31,016 nucleotides of DNA, taken from the NCBI GenBank assembly GCA_009391275.1, contig VEXF01000018.1:1-31016 (forward strand). The letters are read 5' to 3'. Both the position numbers and the translations under genes were made by a program. Position 1 is the stretch's first letter. Every line of letters begins with the position of its first letter. A model generated the notes under the pieces. It was not told the DNA's origin. It searched no databases and saw only the letters and a program-made list of their open reading frames with translations. The DNA is from SAR202 cluster bacterium AD-804-J14_MRT_500m. GTDB taxonomy: Bacteria > Chloroflexota > Dehalococcoidia > UBA3495 > GCA-2712585. Positions 16,240 to 24,008 of this stretch are shown one piece after another.

Positions 16240-16339
16240 CCCTCCCGCATCATTCCCATCCCAGTCTCGGTATCTCCAGACTCTCTTCTACCGAAACCCT
16301 TGTTACGTGTTTGTTAATGTTGTGTTAATAAAGAAATTG

Positions 16340-17212
16340 ATGCGAATTGCACTTGGCGTGTTCGCCTTAGGGATCTTAGTCTTCATTGGTTGTGTGCCTA
16401 CCGAAGATGAGGATCAAAAGAGGCTCTACATTGGTGGTATTCCAGACCAGAATGAATCTGTCTTAGTAAGGCGATTTAGTTCGATGGCCGACTACCTGTC
16501 ACTTAGGCTAGATGTGGATGTTCGGTATGTTTCAAGCATAGATTATTCTGCAGTGGTCACAGCTTTCAGCAATGGGGACATTCATTTGGCATGGTTTGGA
16601 GGATTTACCGGAGTGCAAGCTCGTGTTGCTGTGAAGGGAGCAAAAGCTATTGCTCAACGCTCTATGGATCAAAATTTTCGTTCTGTGTTCATAGTTCACG
16701 CACAAATGACCGCGCAGAGTTTGTCTGATCTACAGAATACGAGTTTTACTTTTGGTAGTGAAAGCTCTACATCCGGACATTTGATGCCCAGGTACTTCTT
16801 GCTGGAGGAAGGAATAAAAGCAGAGGAAGATTTTCGAGGCCTGCCAAATTTTTCGGGCAGCCATGATAAGACTTGGAAACTCGTTGAATCAGGGGCCTTC
16901 GACGCTGGCGTGCTGAATAAAGCTGTCTGGGATAAGGCAGTGGCTGAAGACAAGGTTAGTTTGGATAAAGTGCGGGTCTTGAAGGTGACCGATCCCTATT
17001 ATGATTACAATTGGACCGTTCGTCCCGACCTAGATCAACATTTCGGTGATGGGTTTACAGATAATCTCGTTATCGCCCTTTTAGAAATGCAGTTATACGA
17101 GGAATACTCAACAATATTAGAGTTGTTCCAGGCTGAGAAATTTATTTCTACCAATAACGATAACTATATAGGGATCGAATCTGTAGCTCGTAGTTTAGGA
17201 ATGCTGAAATGA
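16340..17212 (+). CDS. phnD: PhnD-type phosphonate/phosphite/phosphate ABC transporter substrate-binding lipoprotein
   Basis: About 290 residues from the ATG at 16340. This start gives a basic residue and hydrophobic leader ending in a lipoprotein-like cleavage site, VFIGC; the frame is open further upstream, but that stretch is the structured leader. The fold is the PhnD family: LYIGGIPDQNE at the mature N-terminus, HLAWFGGFTGVQA, and the anion-binding SSTSGHLMPRYFL, which matches the STSG oxyanion loop that holds the phosphonate or phosphite group. It captures ligand outside the membrane for the next three genes. The ligand is not certain; relatives bind phosphonates, phosphite, hypophosphite or phosphate, and no phosphonate-degrading or phosphite dehydrogenase gene is in the window. 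Confidence 0.85.
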   Translation: MRIALGVFALGILVFIGCVPTEDEDQKRLYIGGIPDQNESVLVRRFSSMADYLSLRLDVDVRYVSSIDYSAVVTAFSNGDIHLAWFGGFTGVQARVAVKGAKAIAQRSMDQNFRSVFIVHAQMTAQSLSDLQNTSFTFGSESSTSGHLMPRYFLLEEGIKAEEDFRGLPNFSGSHDKTWKLVESGAFDAGVLNKAVWDKAVAEDKVSLDKVRVLKVTDPYYDYNWTVRPDLDQHFGDGFTDNLVIALLEMQLYEEYSTILELFQAEKFISTNNDNYIGIESVARSLGMLK

Positions 17213-17233
17213 TTGTAGCGGACAGTGTCTTAA

Positions 17234-17986
17234 TTGTCTGAGTCGGTAATATTTCTTAGGAACGTAGCCAAGCGCTACGCTGGCGTAACAGCGTTAGAAC
17301 CCCTTTGGTTGAATATATCTTTGGGTGAACGGGTAGCCATTCTTGGGCCGAGTGGTTCCGGTAAGACAACTCTTCTGGATGTGATCGGTGGGGTGACACG
17401 GCCTGATCAAGGAACGGTTGCGATTGAAGGTCGAGACGTTACACATATGAAACCTGGCAAAGATATGGCTGCTCTCGTAGGTATGATGCATCAACATCTG
17501 GATTTGGTTCCGCATATATCAGTCATAAACAATGTCTTGGCAGGTCGTTTGGGGCACTGGAGCTTAATGCGTTCTTTGTTGTCGCTTTTATATCCACAGG
17601 AAAGAGATTTGGCGTTTAGCGCGCTAAAAAAAGTTGGGATCCCTGAGAAGGTATATGAGCGTACATCGCACCTCTCAGGAGGTGAACAACAGCGTGTTGC
17701 GATAGCCCGTCTATTGGTTCAGCAGTCGCGAACTGTTTTAGCGGATGAACCTGTAGCCTCCTTGGATCCGGCTCGTGCATATGACCTCATGGAGCTAATT
17801 TCGGAGATCGTTATAGAACTGGGTAAGACTTTGGTTGTTAGTTTGCATTCTATTGATTTAGCTCGAGAATATTTCACCCGAGCGATAGGATTTCGTGACG
17901 GAGAAATTCAATTTGATCTTCCGGTTTATGAACTGAAAGATAGTGACCTTGATGACCTCTACAACATTGACCGATCGCTTCAGTAG
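17234..17986 (+). CDS. phnC: PhnC-type ABC transporter ATP-binding protein
   Basis: 250 residues. Walker A GPSGSGKTT at 38-46, Q-loop in MMHQHLDLVPHISV, signature LSGGEQQRVAIARLL, Walker B TVLADEPVASLDP and switch His in SLHSIDLA. The Q-loop followed by LVPHxSVxxNV and the SLDP sequence are typical of PhnC. It starts from TTG at 17234, about 20 bases after phnD, with no strong Shine-Dalgarno. It powers uptake through the two permeases that follow and overlaps the first by about 20-45 bases. Confidence 0.88.
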   Translation: MSESVIFLRNVAKRYAGVTALEPLWLNISLGERVAILGPSGSGKTTLLDVIGGVTRPDQGTVAIEGRDVTHMKPGKDMAALVGMMHQHLDLVPHISVINNVLAGRLGHWSLMRSLLSLLYPQERDLAFSALKKVGIPEKVYERTSHLSGGEQQRVAIARLLVQQSRTVLADEPVASLDPARAYDLMELISEIVIELGKTLVVSLHSIDLAREYFTRAIGFRDGEIQFDLPVYELKDSDLDDLYNIDRSLQ

Positions 17987-18776
17987 GATTAAGAGAGGCT
18001 ACATAGAAGGCCGTAGCTTTCTGACGTTACTGCTGCTAGGTTCATTTCTCTGGAGCCTATCGTCAGTCGACTGGGGTAGATCTTTAGTTCACTCTGGCGG
18101 GCTATTCGCTTTAGGGGAGATCGCACTTGCTGCGGTAGATCCCGAACTTTCTATAACTTTTCTTCTTTTAGTAATTAAATCTGCTTGGACTTCATTAGCC
18201 TACGCGATAGCTGGAATATGTCTTGCTATTGTTGTGGGGTTTCCGATGGGAGTTTTGGCTTCGGGTGTGTTATCGAAGACCGGGGTATCTCGCGTTATTG
18301 AAGTTCCTTGTTTTCGGTTTCTACTAGCGGTTTTCAGAGCGATTCACGAGTTGGTTTGGGCCTGGTTATTCGTGGTAGCTCTAGGTCTATCCCCAATAGC
18401 AGCTATTTTGGCACTAGCTATACCCTACAGCGGGATATTGGGACGTATTTACGCCGATATCTTGAATGATGTCTCAAACGATCCTTTGAAAGCATTGCGA
18501 ACTTCTGGAGCTTCCGAACTCAAGGTGCTTATATACGGCCGTCTCCCTATGGCGCTGCCAGATATGGTTAGCTATTCGTTTTACAGGCTAGAGTGTGCTA
18601 TCAGGGCCACGGCTATCATGGGGTTTGTGGGTATCCAAGGGATCGGGTTTCAGCTTCAACTTTCTTTGAATGACCTCAATTATTCTGAGATGTGGACTCT
18701 TCTGTACGTATTGATAGGGATAATTCTGATGGTAGATGTGTGGAGTTCTTGGGTTAGGAGGTCGATCATTCCGTGA
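17943..18776 (+). CDS. phnE: PhnE-type ABC transporter permease, first copy
   Basis: Up to 277 residues, with about six membrane helices. The cytoplasmic EAA-like coupling loop is seen as DPLKALRTSGASELKVLIYG near residue 185, and IRATAIMGFVGIQGIGFQL follows in the usual place. The start may be GTG 17943, ATG 17952 or TTG 17967, all inside the ATPase gene, so translation is coupled. It forms a heterodimeric channel with the next gene. The assignment to the phosphonate/phosphite transporter family is clear; the ligand is not. Confidence 0.87.
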   Translation: MTLMTSTTLTDRFSRIKRGYIEGRSFLTLLLLGSFLWSLSSVDWGRSLVHSGGLFALGEIALAAVDPELSITFLLLVIKSAWTSLAYAIAGICLAIVVGFPMGVLASGVLSKTGVSRVIEVPCFRFLLAVFRAIHELVWAWLFVVALGLSPIAAILALAIPYSGILGRIYADILNDVSNDPLKALRTSGASELKVLIYGRLPMALPDMVSYSFYRLECAIRATAIMGFVGIQGIGFQLQLSLNDLNYSEMWTLLYVLIGIILMVDVWSSWVRRSIIP

Positions 18777-19648
18777 ACCTAGAAGCAGATCGGCTTAAGA
18801 TCCCTCCTACAACCCGATCACTGTTGAATCCGTCTGTAACGTCGCTAATAGGATTCCTGATGTTGGCTGCCGCAGCTTGGATTTACATTTTATCTGGTGG
18901 TGATAGCGGAGTTGCAAACTTAGTTAGATCAGAGACATGGGACGGAGCAGGATCTTTTGTTGGACAACTTTACGGAAGAGGTGAGGTTAATACGCCAGCG
19001 TTTCTTGACGGGGATCAATGGGTAAAAACCAGTAAATTGGCATATAAGACTCTGGCAATGAGCATTCTGGCTATGGGGATAGCTGGAGTATGTGTTTTAT
19101 TCACATTCCTACCCGGCGCTAGGAATGTGGCGTTAGGGGAATTATCGGGGTTCAGGTCGCCTACATGGAAAGTTTTTTATCTGGCTCTTCGAATGCTGTT
19201 TGTAGTGACTAGAGGCGTGCCAGAGTTATTTGTTGCGATGATTATAATATTCTTTTTCTCGCCCGGGATTTTACCAGGAGCTATAGCTTTAGGATTACAC
19301 AACTATGGGATTTTGGGTAAGCTCTCAACTGAAGTGGTTGAAAATCTAGATTATCGTCCTATCCGGGCGTTGCGTTCTTCTGGAGCAGGCATGTTTCAGG
19401 TTTTAGCCTATGCAATTCTACCTCAAGCCTTTCCACAGCTTCTTACGTATTTGCTTTACCGTTGGGAGGTAGTGATTCGGACGACCATCGTTGTAGGTTT
19501 CGTAAGCGCAGGAGGTCTTGGACGTGAATTTAGGCTTGACATGAGCTTTTTCCGGTATACGGACATCGCCTTGCTGTTGATATGGTACCTGATTCTTGTG
19601 GTATTTGTAGACTTGGTGAGCATGTGTCTTCGGCGTTTAGCACGGTAG
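18773..19648 (+). CDS. phnE: PhnE-type ABC transporter permease, second copy
   Basis: 291 residues, starting from GTG in a GTGA overlap with the preceding permease. After the first membrane helix comes an external segment of about 60 residues (GDSGVANLV to DGDQWVKTS), then the helices of the permease domain, the coupling loop RPIRALRSSGAGMFQVLAYA and IRTTIVVGFVSAGGLGREF. This two-permease arrangement is usual for PhnE1/PhnE2 and PtxC-like systems. It is the last gene of the operon and is followed by a GC-rich hairpin. Confidence 0.87.
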   Translation: MNLEADRLKIPPTTRSLLNPSVTSLIGFLMLAAAAWIYILSGGDSGVANLVRSETWDGAGSFVGQLYGRGEVNTPAFLDGDQWVKTSKLAYKTLAMSILAMGIAGVCVLFTFLPGARNVALGELSGFRSPTWKVFYLALRMLFVVTRGVPELFVAMIIIFFFSPGILPGAIALGLHNYGILGKLSTEVVENLDYRPIRALRSSGAGMFQVLAYAILPQAFPQLLTYLLYRWEVVIRTTIVVGFVSAGGLGREFRLDMSFFRYTDIALLLIWYLILVVFVDLVSMCLRRLAR

Positions 19649-19674
19649 GTGAAGTTATCGTGATAGAGTCTAGC

Positions 19675-19690
19675 CCGGCCCTCTGGCCGG
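19675..19690 (+). terminator. GC-rich hairpin after the phn-type operon
   Basis: CCGGCC and GGCCGG form a perfect stem with a CTCT loop 26 bases after the second permease gene. The following sequence, TGCTATTATGG, has no strong U-tract, so this is a probable but not classical intrinsic terminator. Confidence 0.5.
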
Positions 19691-19744
19691 TGCTATTATG
19701 GAACTCACTTTGTTCTAAATGGGTTGTCTAATGGAGGGAAATAA

Positions 19745-20647
19745 GTGCTAGAACGAGAACGTGTAGTGTATCTGAATGGCGAAATCCTGGCGGAAAGTCA
19801 GGCCAAGATTTCATTTAGGGACCTGGGGTTTCTTCATGGCGATGCGGTGTTTGACACAACCCGTACGTTTAACGGTAAGATTTTCAAACTTCAGGAACAT
19901 ATAGATCGCCTCTTTAAGTCTCTTAAATATATGCGGATTGATCCAGGACTGACCAAAGAGACATTTTCTACGGTTACTACACAGGTAGTAGAACAGAATC
20001 TCAAAGTGTTAGATCGCGGGGACGATTATTGGGTGTCACAAAGAATTACCAGAGGGGTTCGTGGTACAGGACTGCCTCTAAAACCGACGGTGTTGATTGA
20101 ATGTACTCCGTTGCCTTTGGCTGACAGAGCACACTATTTTCGGGATGGTCTTCCAGTGGTGGTGCCGTCGGTTAGACGCACACCACCCGAGGCCATGAGC
20201 CCTAGGGCGAAAGTGCACAATTATGTAAATCTAGAACTGGCAGAGTTAGAGGTTAAGGCGCAGAATCCTGATGCATGGGCAATTTTGTTGGATATGCGAG
20301 GGAATATCGCAGAAGGACCAGGAAGCAATTTTTTTATGGTAAAAGATAACGTAGTAATCACCCCTAAGGAGCAGTACATCCTTGGAGGTATTAGCAGGCA
20401 GACAGCAATGGAGTTAGCACAGGAGCTTGATATTGAAGTTTTGGAAGCGGATATAGATCTTTATGATGTCTACACTGCAGATGAAGCTTTTGTGACCTCT
20501 ACGAGTTTTTGTATATGTCCTGTGTCCAGCATTAATGGATCCAAGATGGGTGAGGAAGTGCCAGGGCCAGTTACTGATCGATTACAAAAGGCCTACAGTG
20601 GCCTAGTAGGTATGGATTTTGTTGACCAGTATCTCGCACACCAGTAA
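19745..20647 (+). CDS. Class IV aminotransferase (branched-chain / D-amino acid transaminase-like)
   Basis: 300 residues of the fold-type IV PLP family. The N-terminal YLNGEI and HGDAVFDTTRTFNGKIFKLQEH motifs, the PLP lysine at about 156 in SPRAKVHNYVNLE, and EGPGSNFFMVKD, GGISRQTAMELA and EAFVTSTSFCICPV are all in place. Members are branched-chain aminotransferases, D-amino acid aminotransferases or aminodeoxychorismate lyases; the YxNGEI and SNFF features fit an IlvE-like transaminase, but specificity is not decided by sequence alone. GTG start with a strong GGAGGG ahead of it. The end is only five bases from the convergent ETF gene, with no terminator between them. Confidence 0.87.
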   Translation: MLERERVVYLNGEILAESQAKISFRDLGFLHGDAVFDTTRTFNGKIFKLQEHIDRLFKSLKYMRIDPGLTKETFSTVTTQVVEQNLKVLDRGDDYWVSQRITRGVRGTGLPLKPTVLIECTPLPLADRAHYFRDGLPVVVPSVRRTPPEAMSPRAKVHNYVNLELAELEVKAQNPDAWAILLDMRGNIAEGPGSNFFMVKDNVVITPKEQYILGGISRQTAMELAQELDIEVLEADIDLYDVYTADEAFVTSTSFCICPVSSINGSKMGEEVPGPVTDRLQKAYSGLVGMDFVDQYLAHQ

Positions 20648-20652
20648 AAGCT

Positions 20653-22476
20653 CTATTGGTTGTCTAATGCGTTTTCGAGCATGTTTATCAATGCTGGAAG
20701 ATATGTTTCCCAATCGCCCATAATCGTAAAATCTGACGCTTGGGATATAGGGTGCCGTGGATTGTTGTTAATAGCGATAATAGTACCCGCGTTTTGTAGC
20801 CCCACCATATGATTGAAGGCCCCTCGTATGCCCACGGCTACGTATATTTCGGGAGAAATGGCCCTTCCGGTAATTCCAATCTGAACTTGTTTTGGCAACC
20901 AACCGGCGTCCGTTACGTTTCGCGTAGCGGCTACAGTTGCGTTTATTCTTCGAGCCATTTCATATATGAGGGGCAGTTTTTCTGTTTCGCCTACACCCAT
21001 ACCTATCCCAAGAACCACCCTTGCTTGTTCCAATTCTTGTCCTTGTGCATCTGTTTCTTGGTGGAGTTCTAACAAACGGAGTCCGTCTCCGCGCTGCCGA
21101 GTGACTTCGTGTTTCTCTACAGGGATCTGGGAGATGGATTCTGGCTGGATTGGAGATAGTAGCCCAGGCCTTATCGTAACCATGTATGGGTGGGTCTTGG
21201 AGAGGATAGGAGCTATAACATTTCCGCCGAGTGCTGGCTTTAATTGCACCAGTCTGCTCTGGTCATCTAATTCAAGATCTATACAATCGCCCGTCAATCC
21301 AAGGGATAATCGGGCTGAGATACGAGATGCTATATCCCGCCCATCTGCGCTTGAGGAGAACAATACAGCGTATGGTTCATTATCAGAAATACATTTGGCT
21401 AAAGCAGCCGTCATTGAAGGACTAATGGGGTGACTATCTTTTGGACCTTCAAGCGTGATCAGCCGGTCAGCACCATAAGACGCTAGTGTGTCTGACTCGA
21501 CATCATTAGCAGTGCTCATCAGTACCGCTACAACCTCTGATTTCAAAGACTCGGCCAACACTCTGGCTTTGCCCAGATTCTCAAGCGTAGACCACTTTAT
21601 GTTTGACAAAGATTTTTCTGCCAGGACCCAAACGGATTTATCGGATTGACCTGGGAAGCGGCTCCAAGTCTGGGGTTGTGGTAATGCTTTGTGAGGTGAA
21701 CGGCCCTGCAAGCCTATTTGAACCTGACGGGCTGCTATTTCTGCGTCTGAAATTTCTATAATTTCACCCAGACGGTGGGGTTCTACTAATCGTATGGTTT
21801 CAACTATGGTGGGAGATCCTTTGGATCCGAATTTTGATATATCGCTGGATAAATCCATCGCTGTCACTTTTTCCATAGCACGTTCTGACGCCTGTTGAAT
21901 TTCTCGACGCTTTGGCCACCGCTCTTCACTCAATCCCTCAGTGGCTGTGATCAGTGCTGGAAGCGAACATTCCATTACCTCAAACCCATCATCAGTGACT
22001 CGTTCTGCTCTTAGGGTCTTCAAATTTGCGGCAAGCTCGATTTTACGCGCTCTACTAACATGTGGGATGTCCAGCAGTTCTGCGATTTCGGGGCCGACCT
22101 GACCTGTTTCCGAGTCCGTGCTATTTCGACCGCAAAGCACCAGGTCAAATCTTCTGCCTTGAATTGTCATGGCTAGAGTTCGAGCAGTTGCCAAGGTGTC
22201 GGAACCTGCCATAGCTTGGTCAGATATGAGAACTGCGTGATCAGCTCCAGCTGCTAGGCAGTGTCCCAACGCTTCGCGAGCTTGTGGTGGGCCCATAGTG
22301 AATACCGTAATTTCTCCCCCGACTGCATCTCTAAGGTCTATAGCGCTGCCCAGGGCGACCAGATCAAAACTGTTGACTTCTAATGGCACGCCCTCTCGAA
22401 TTATTGTCTTTTTGTCATGGTCAAATTCTACTCGGGATAATGTTGGTACTTGTTTTATACAAACTGCAATCTTCAT
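20653..22476 (-). CDS. Fused electron transfer flavoprotein (EtfB-EtfA in one chain)
   Basis: 607 residues combining both ETF subunits. Residues 1 to about 235 are the beta subunit (MKIAVCIKQVP start, CGRNSTDSETGQVGPEIAELL, VMECSLPALITATE). Residues from about 265 form the alpha subunit (WVLAEK start, SADGRDIASRISARLSLGLTGDC, and the FAD-binding end QVQIGITGRAISPEIYVAVGIRGAFNHMVG with AINNNPRHPISQASDF). A short linker joins them. ETFs carry electrons from acyl-CoA and other flavin dehydrogenases to ETF-quinone oxidoreductase. Most bacteria keep two genes; fusion ensures equal amounts. Its dehydrogenase partner and the ETF-QO are not in the window. AAGGGG precedes the ATG. Confidence 0.92.
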   Translation of the reverse strand: MKIAVCIKQVPTLSRVEFDHDKKTIIREGVPLEVNSFDLVALGSAIDLRDAVGGEITVFTMGPPQAREALGHCLAAGADHAVLISDQAMAGSDTLATARTLAMTIQGRRFDLVLCGRNSTDSETGQVGPEIAELLDIPHVSRARKIELAANLKTLRAERVTDDGFEVMECSLPALITATEGLSEERWPKRREIQQASERAMEKVTAMDLSSDISKFGSKGSPTIVETIRLVEPHRLGEIIEISDAEIAARQVQIGLQGRSPHKALPQPQTWSRFPGQSDKSVWVLAEKSLSNIKWSTLENLGKARVLAESLKSEVVAVLMSTANDVESDTLASYGADRLITLEGPKDSHPISPSMTAALAKCISDNEPYAVLFSSSADGRDIASRISARLSLGLTGDCIDLELDDQSRLVQLKPALGGNVIAPILSKTHPYMVTIRPGLLSPIQPESISQIPVEKHEVTRQRGDGLRLLELHQETDAQGQELEQARVVLGIGMGVGETEKLPLIYEMARRINATVAATRNVTDAGWLPKQVQIGITGRAISPEIYVAVGIRGAFNHMVGLQNAGTIIAINNNPRHPISQASDFTIMGDWETYLPALINMLENALDNQ

Positions 22477-22620
22477 ATGGGGTCCCCTTTTACCAAGCTT
22501 GCTTCGGGCATCTAGATAAACTCAGATTTATTTATGTTGAGAGATTTTATAATACACTGATCTGGAACATCCATGATCTCGTGCGTTTAATCTCGCTAAA
22601 TTTGTGGATCGATAGGTAGT

Positions 22621-23862
22621 TTAATGGATGCGTGGAACTGCGCTTAATGATCCGGTGATCGGAACAATCCGCAGTAACAAGTCATCTTCTACCCCAGGGT
22701 TACCACGGCCGTCCATATTACTGGTGGTAAAGTAAATGTACCCGTCCGGACCTTCGGCTACGTCGCGAAGGCGCCCGAATTTTCGTGCAAAGCTTTTTCC
22801 CACTTCTTCTACATCCTCGTATAGGGGAGGTCGAGTCATAACCCATACCAATTGATTACCGCGTAGAGATCCAAATACCAGCCTGTTATTCCACGCTGAC
22901 GGGAGTTCACCGTTGCTGTAAATCACCGCTCCTGCAGGTGCCCACGTTTCTAGGCCGCTCTCCAGAAGCGGATCTACGAATCTTGGGTTGGAAACTGCTC
23001 CTGATACTATTGGCCATCCGTAGTTAGCCCCTGGATGGATAATATTTAGCTCATCATGGCCAACGGGTCCGTGTTCAGTAGCAAAGAGTTGTTCTGTAAC
23101 CGGATGCCATGCGAGACCCTGGGGGTTGCGATGCCCGTAAGAATAGACAGGAGATCCAGGGAAGGGGTTATCTATTGGTATAGATCCGTCCGGATTAATT
23201 CGCAGTATCTTGCCTGCCAATGAAGCTTTATTTTGTGCTAATGGCGCGTTATCAGCATCTCCGGTGGTGATATACAGTTTTTTGTCTGGGCCAAATTTTA
23301 TGCGGCCACCATTGTGTATTCTATCAGCAGGTATCTCATTTAATATGGTTTCAAGAATTTCCCCTGTTGTGCCGTGATCTAAGAGTCTGACCACTTGATT
23401 CCGCAGCAGACCTTCGTTGTTCAGGTAAGTGTGATAAATATATAGGAACCCGTTTGACTCAAAATGTGGATCAACAGCCAATCCCATAAGGCCGGCCTCA
23501 CCTCTTAGGACTACATCAATTTTCGCATACGGCTCTGGCTGCAGTACCCCGTCATGTAGAATTCTGATAGAGCCGGTTCGTTCGGTGATAAATATTCGTC
23601 CGTCTTGTGAGAAGTCGACTGCCCAGGGCACTTCTAACTCTTTTGCTACGACCTCTATCACAACGTTAAACTGCTGGCTAGTCGATGGAGATTCTGCCTG
23701 GCGATGAGACGAGGTGACCGTGGTTGGCATAAGGGTGCTTGTAGGTGATGGAAAAGTTTCTGATGACTCGGAAAATCCGCACGCCGAAAATATCGACAAC
23801 GTGATTGTAGCCGACGATATTAGCAGGATTCCTGCGATATGAATTGGGTTTGCGAGTGCCAC
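22621..23862 (-). CDS. Glucose/sorbosone dehydrogenase-like (PQQ sugar dehydrogenase family) lipoprotein
   Basis: 413 residues. A hydrophobic leader ends in a lipobox-like FSAC near residue 28, followed by a Ser/Thr/Pro-rich spacer, so the protein is probably exported and lipid-anchored. From about residue 75 it is a six-bladed beta-propeller of the GSDH family: LEVPWAVDFSQDGRIFITER, GEAGLMGLAVDP, IHNGGRIKFGPDKKLYITTGD, YGHRNPQGLAWHP, TEHGPVGHDELN and EGPDGYIYFTTSN. Relatives such as YliI/Asd oxidise aldoses using PQQ; actual activity here is unproven and no PQQ genes are in the window. GTG start with AGAGGA just before it. It lies upstream of the ETF gene on the same strand with a 144-base gap lacking recognisable features. 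Confidence 0.88.
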   Translation of the reverse strand: MALANPIHIAGILLISSATITLSIFSACGFSESSETFPSPTSTLMPTTVTSSHRQAESPSTSQQFNVVIEVVAKELEVPWAVDFSQDGRIFITERTGSIRILHDGVLQPEPYAKIDVVLRGEAGLMGLAVDPHFESNGFLYIYHTYLNNEGLLRNQVVRLLDHGTTGEILETILNEIPADRIHNGGRIKFGPDKKLYITTGDADNAPLAQNKASLAGKILRINPDGSIPIDNPFPGSPVYSYGHRNPQGLAWHPVTEQLFATEHGPVGHDELNIIHPGANYGWPIVSGAVSNPRFVDPLLESGLETWAPAGAVIYSNGELPSAWNNRLVFGSLRGNQLVWVMTRPPLYEDVEEVGKSFARKFGRLRDVAEGPDGYIYFTTSNMDGRGNPGVEDDLLLRIVPITGSLSAVPRIH

Positions 23863-24008
23863 AGATTCCTCTAAGCTAAATTTCGGTTTAGATCACATAT
23901 TGCTATATTCACGATATCAGCCGTTTCGTCAGATCAGGGTGATATTGATTGCACAGCGTCTGCACTTCAGTTATTTAAAAGCCAACGAGTTGCATCGACT
24001 ATCAAAGC

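Noticed and set aside
16142..16339. Upstream extension of the PhnD-type reading frame by 66 residues
   Set aside because: The extension is Pro/Ser-rich, would put the lipoprotein signal in the middle of the protein, and coincides with the structured leader; the ATG at 16340 gives a proper signal peptide.
20809..21433. Plus-strand frames up to 155 residues opposite the fused ETF gene
   Set aside because: Antisense to well-conserved ETF motifs, with no ribosome site or known domain.
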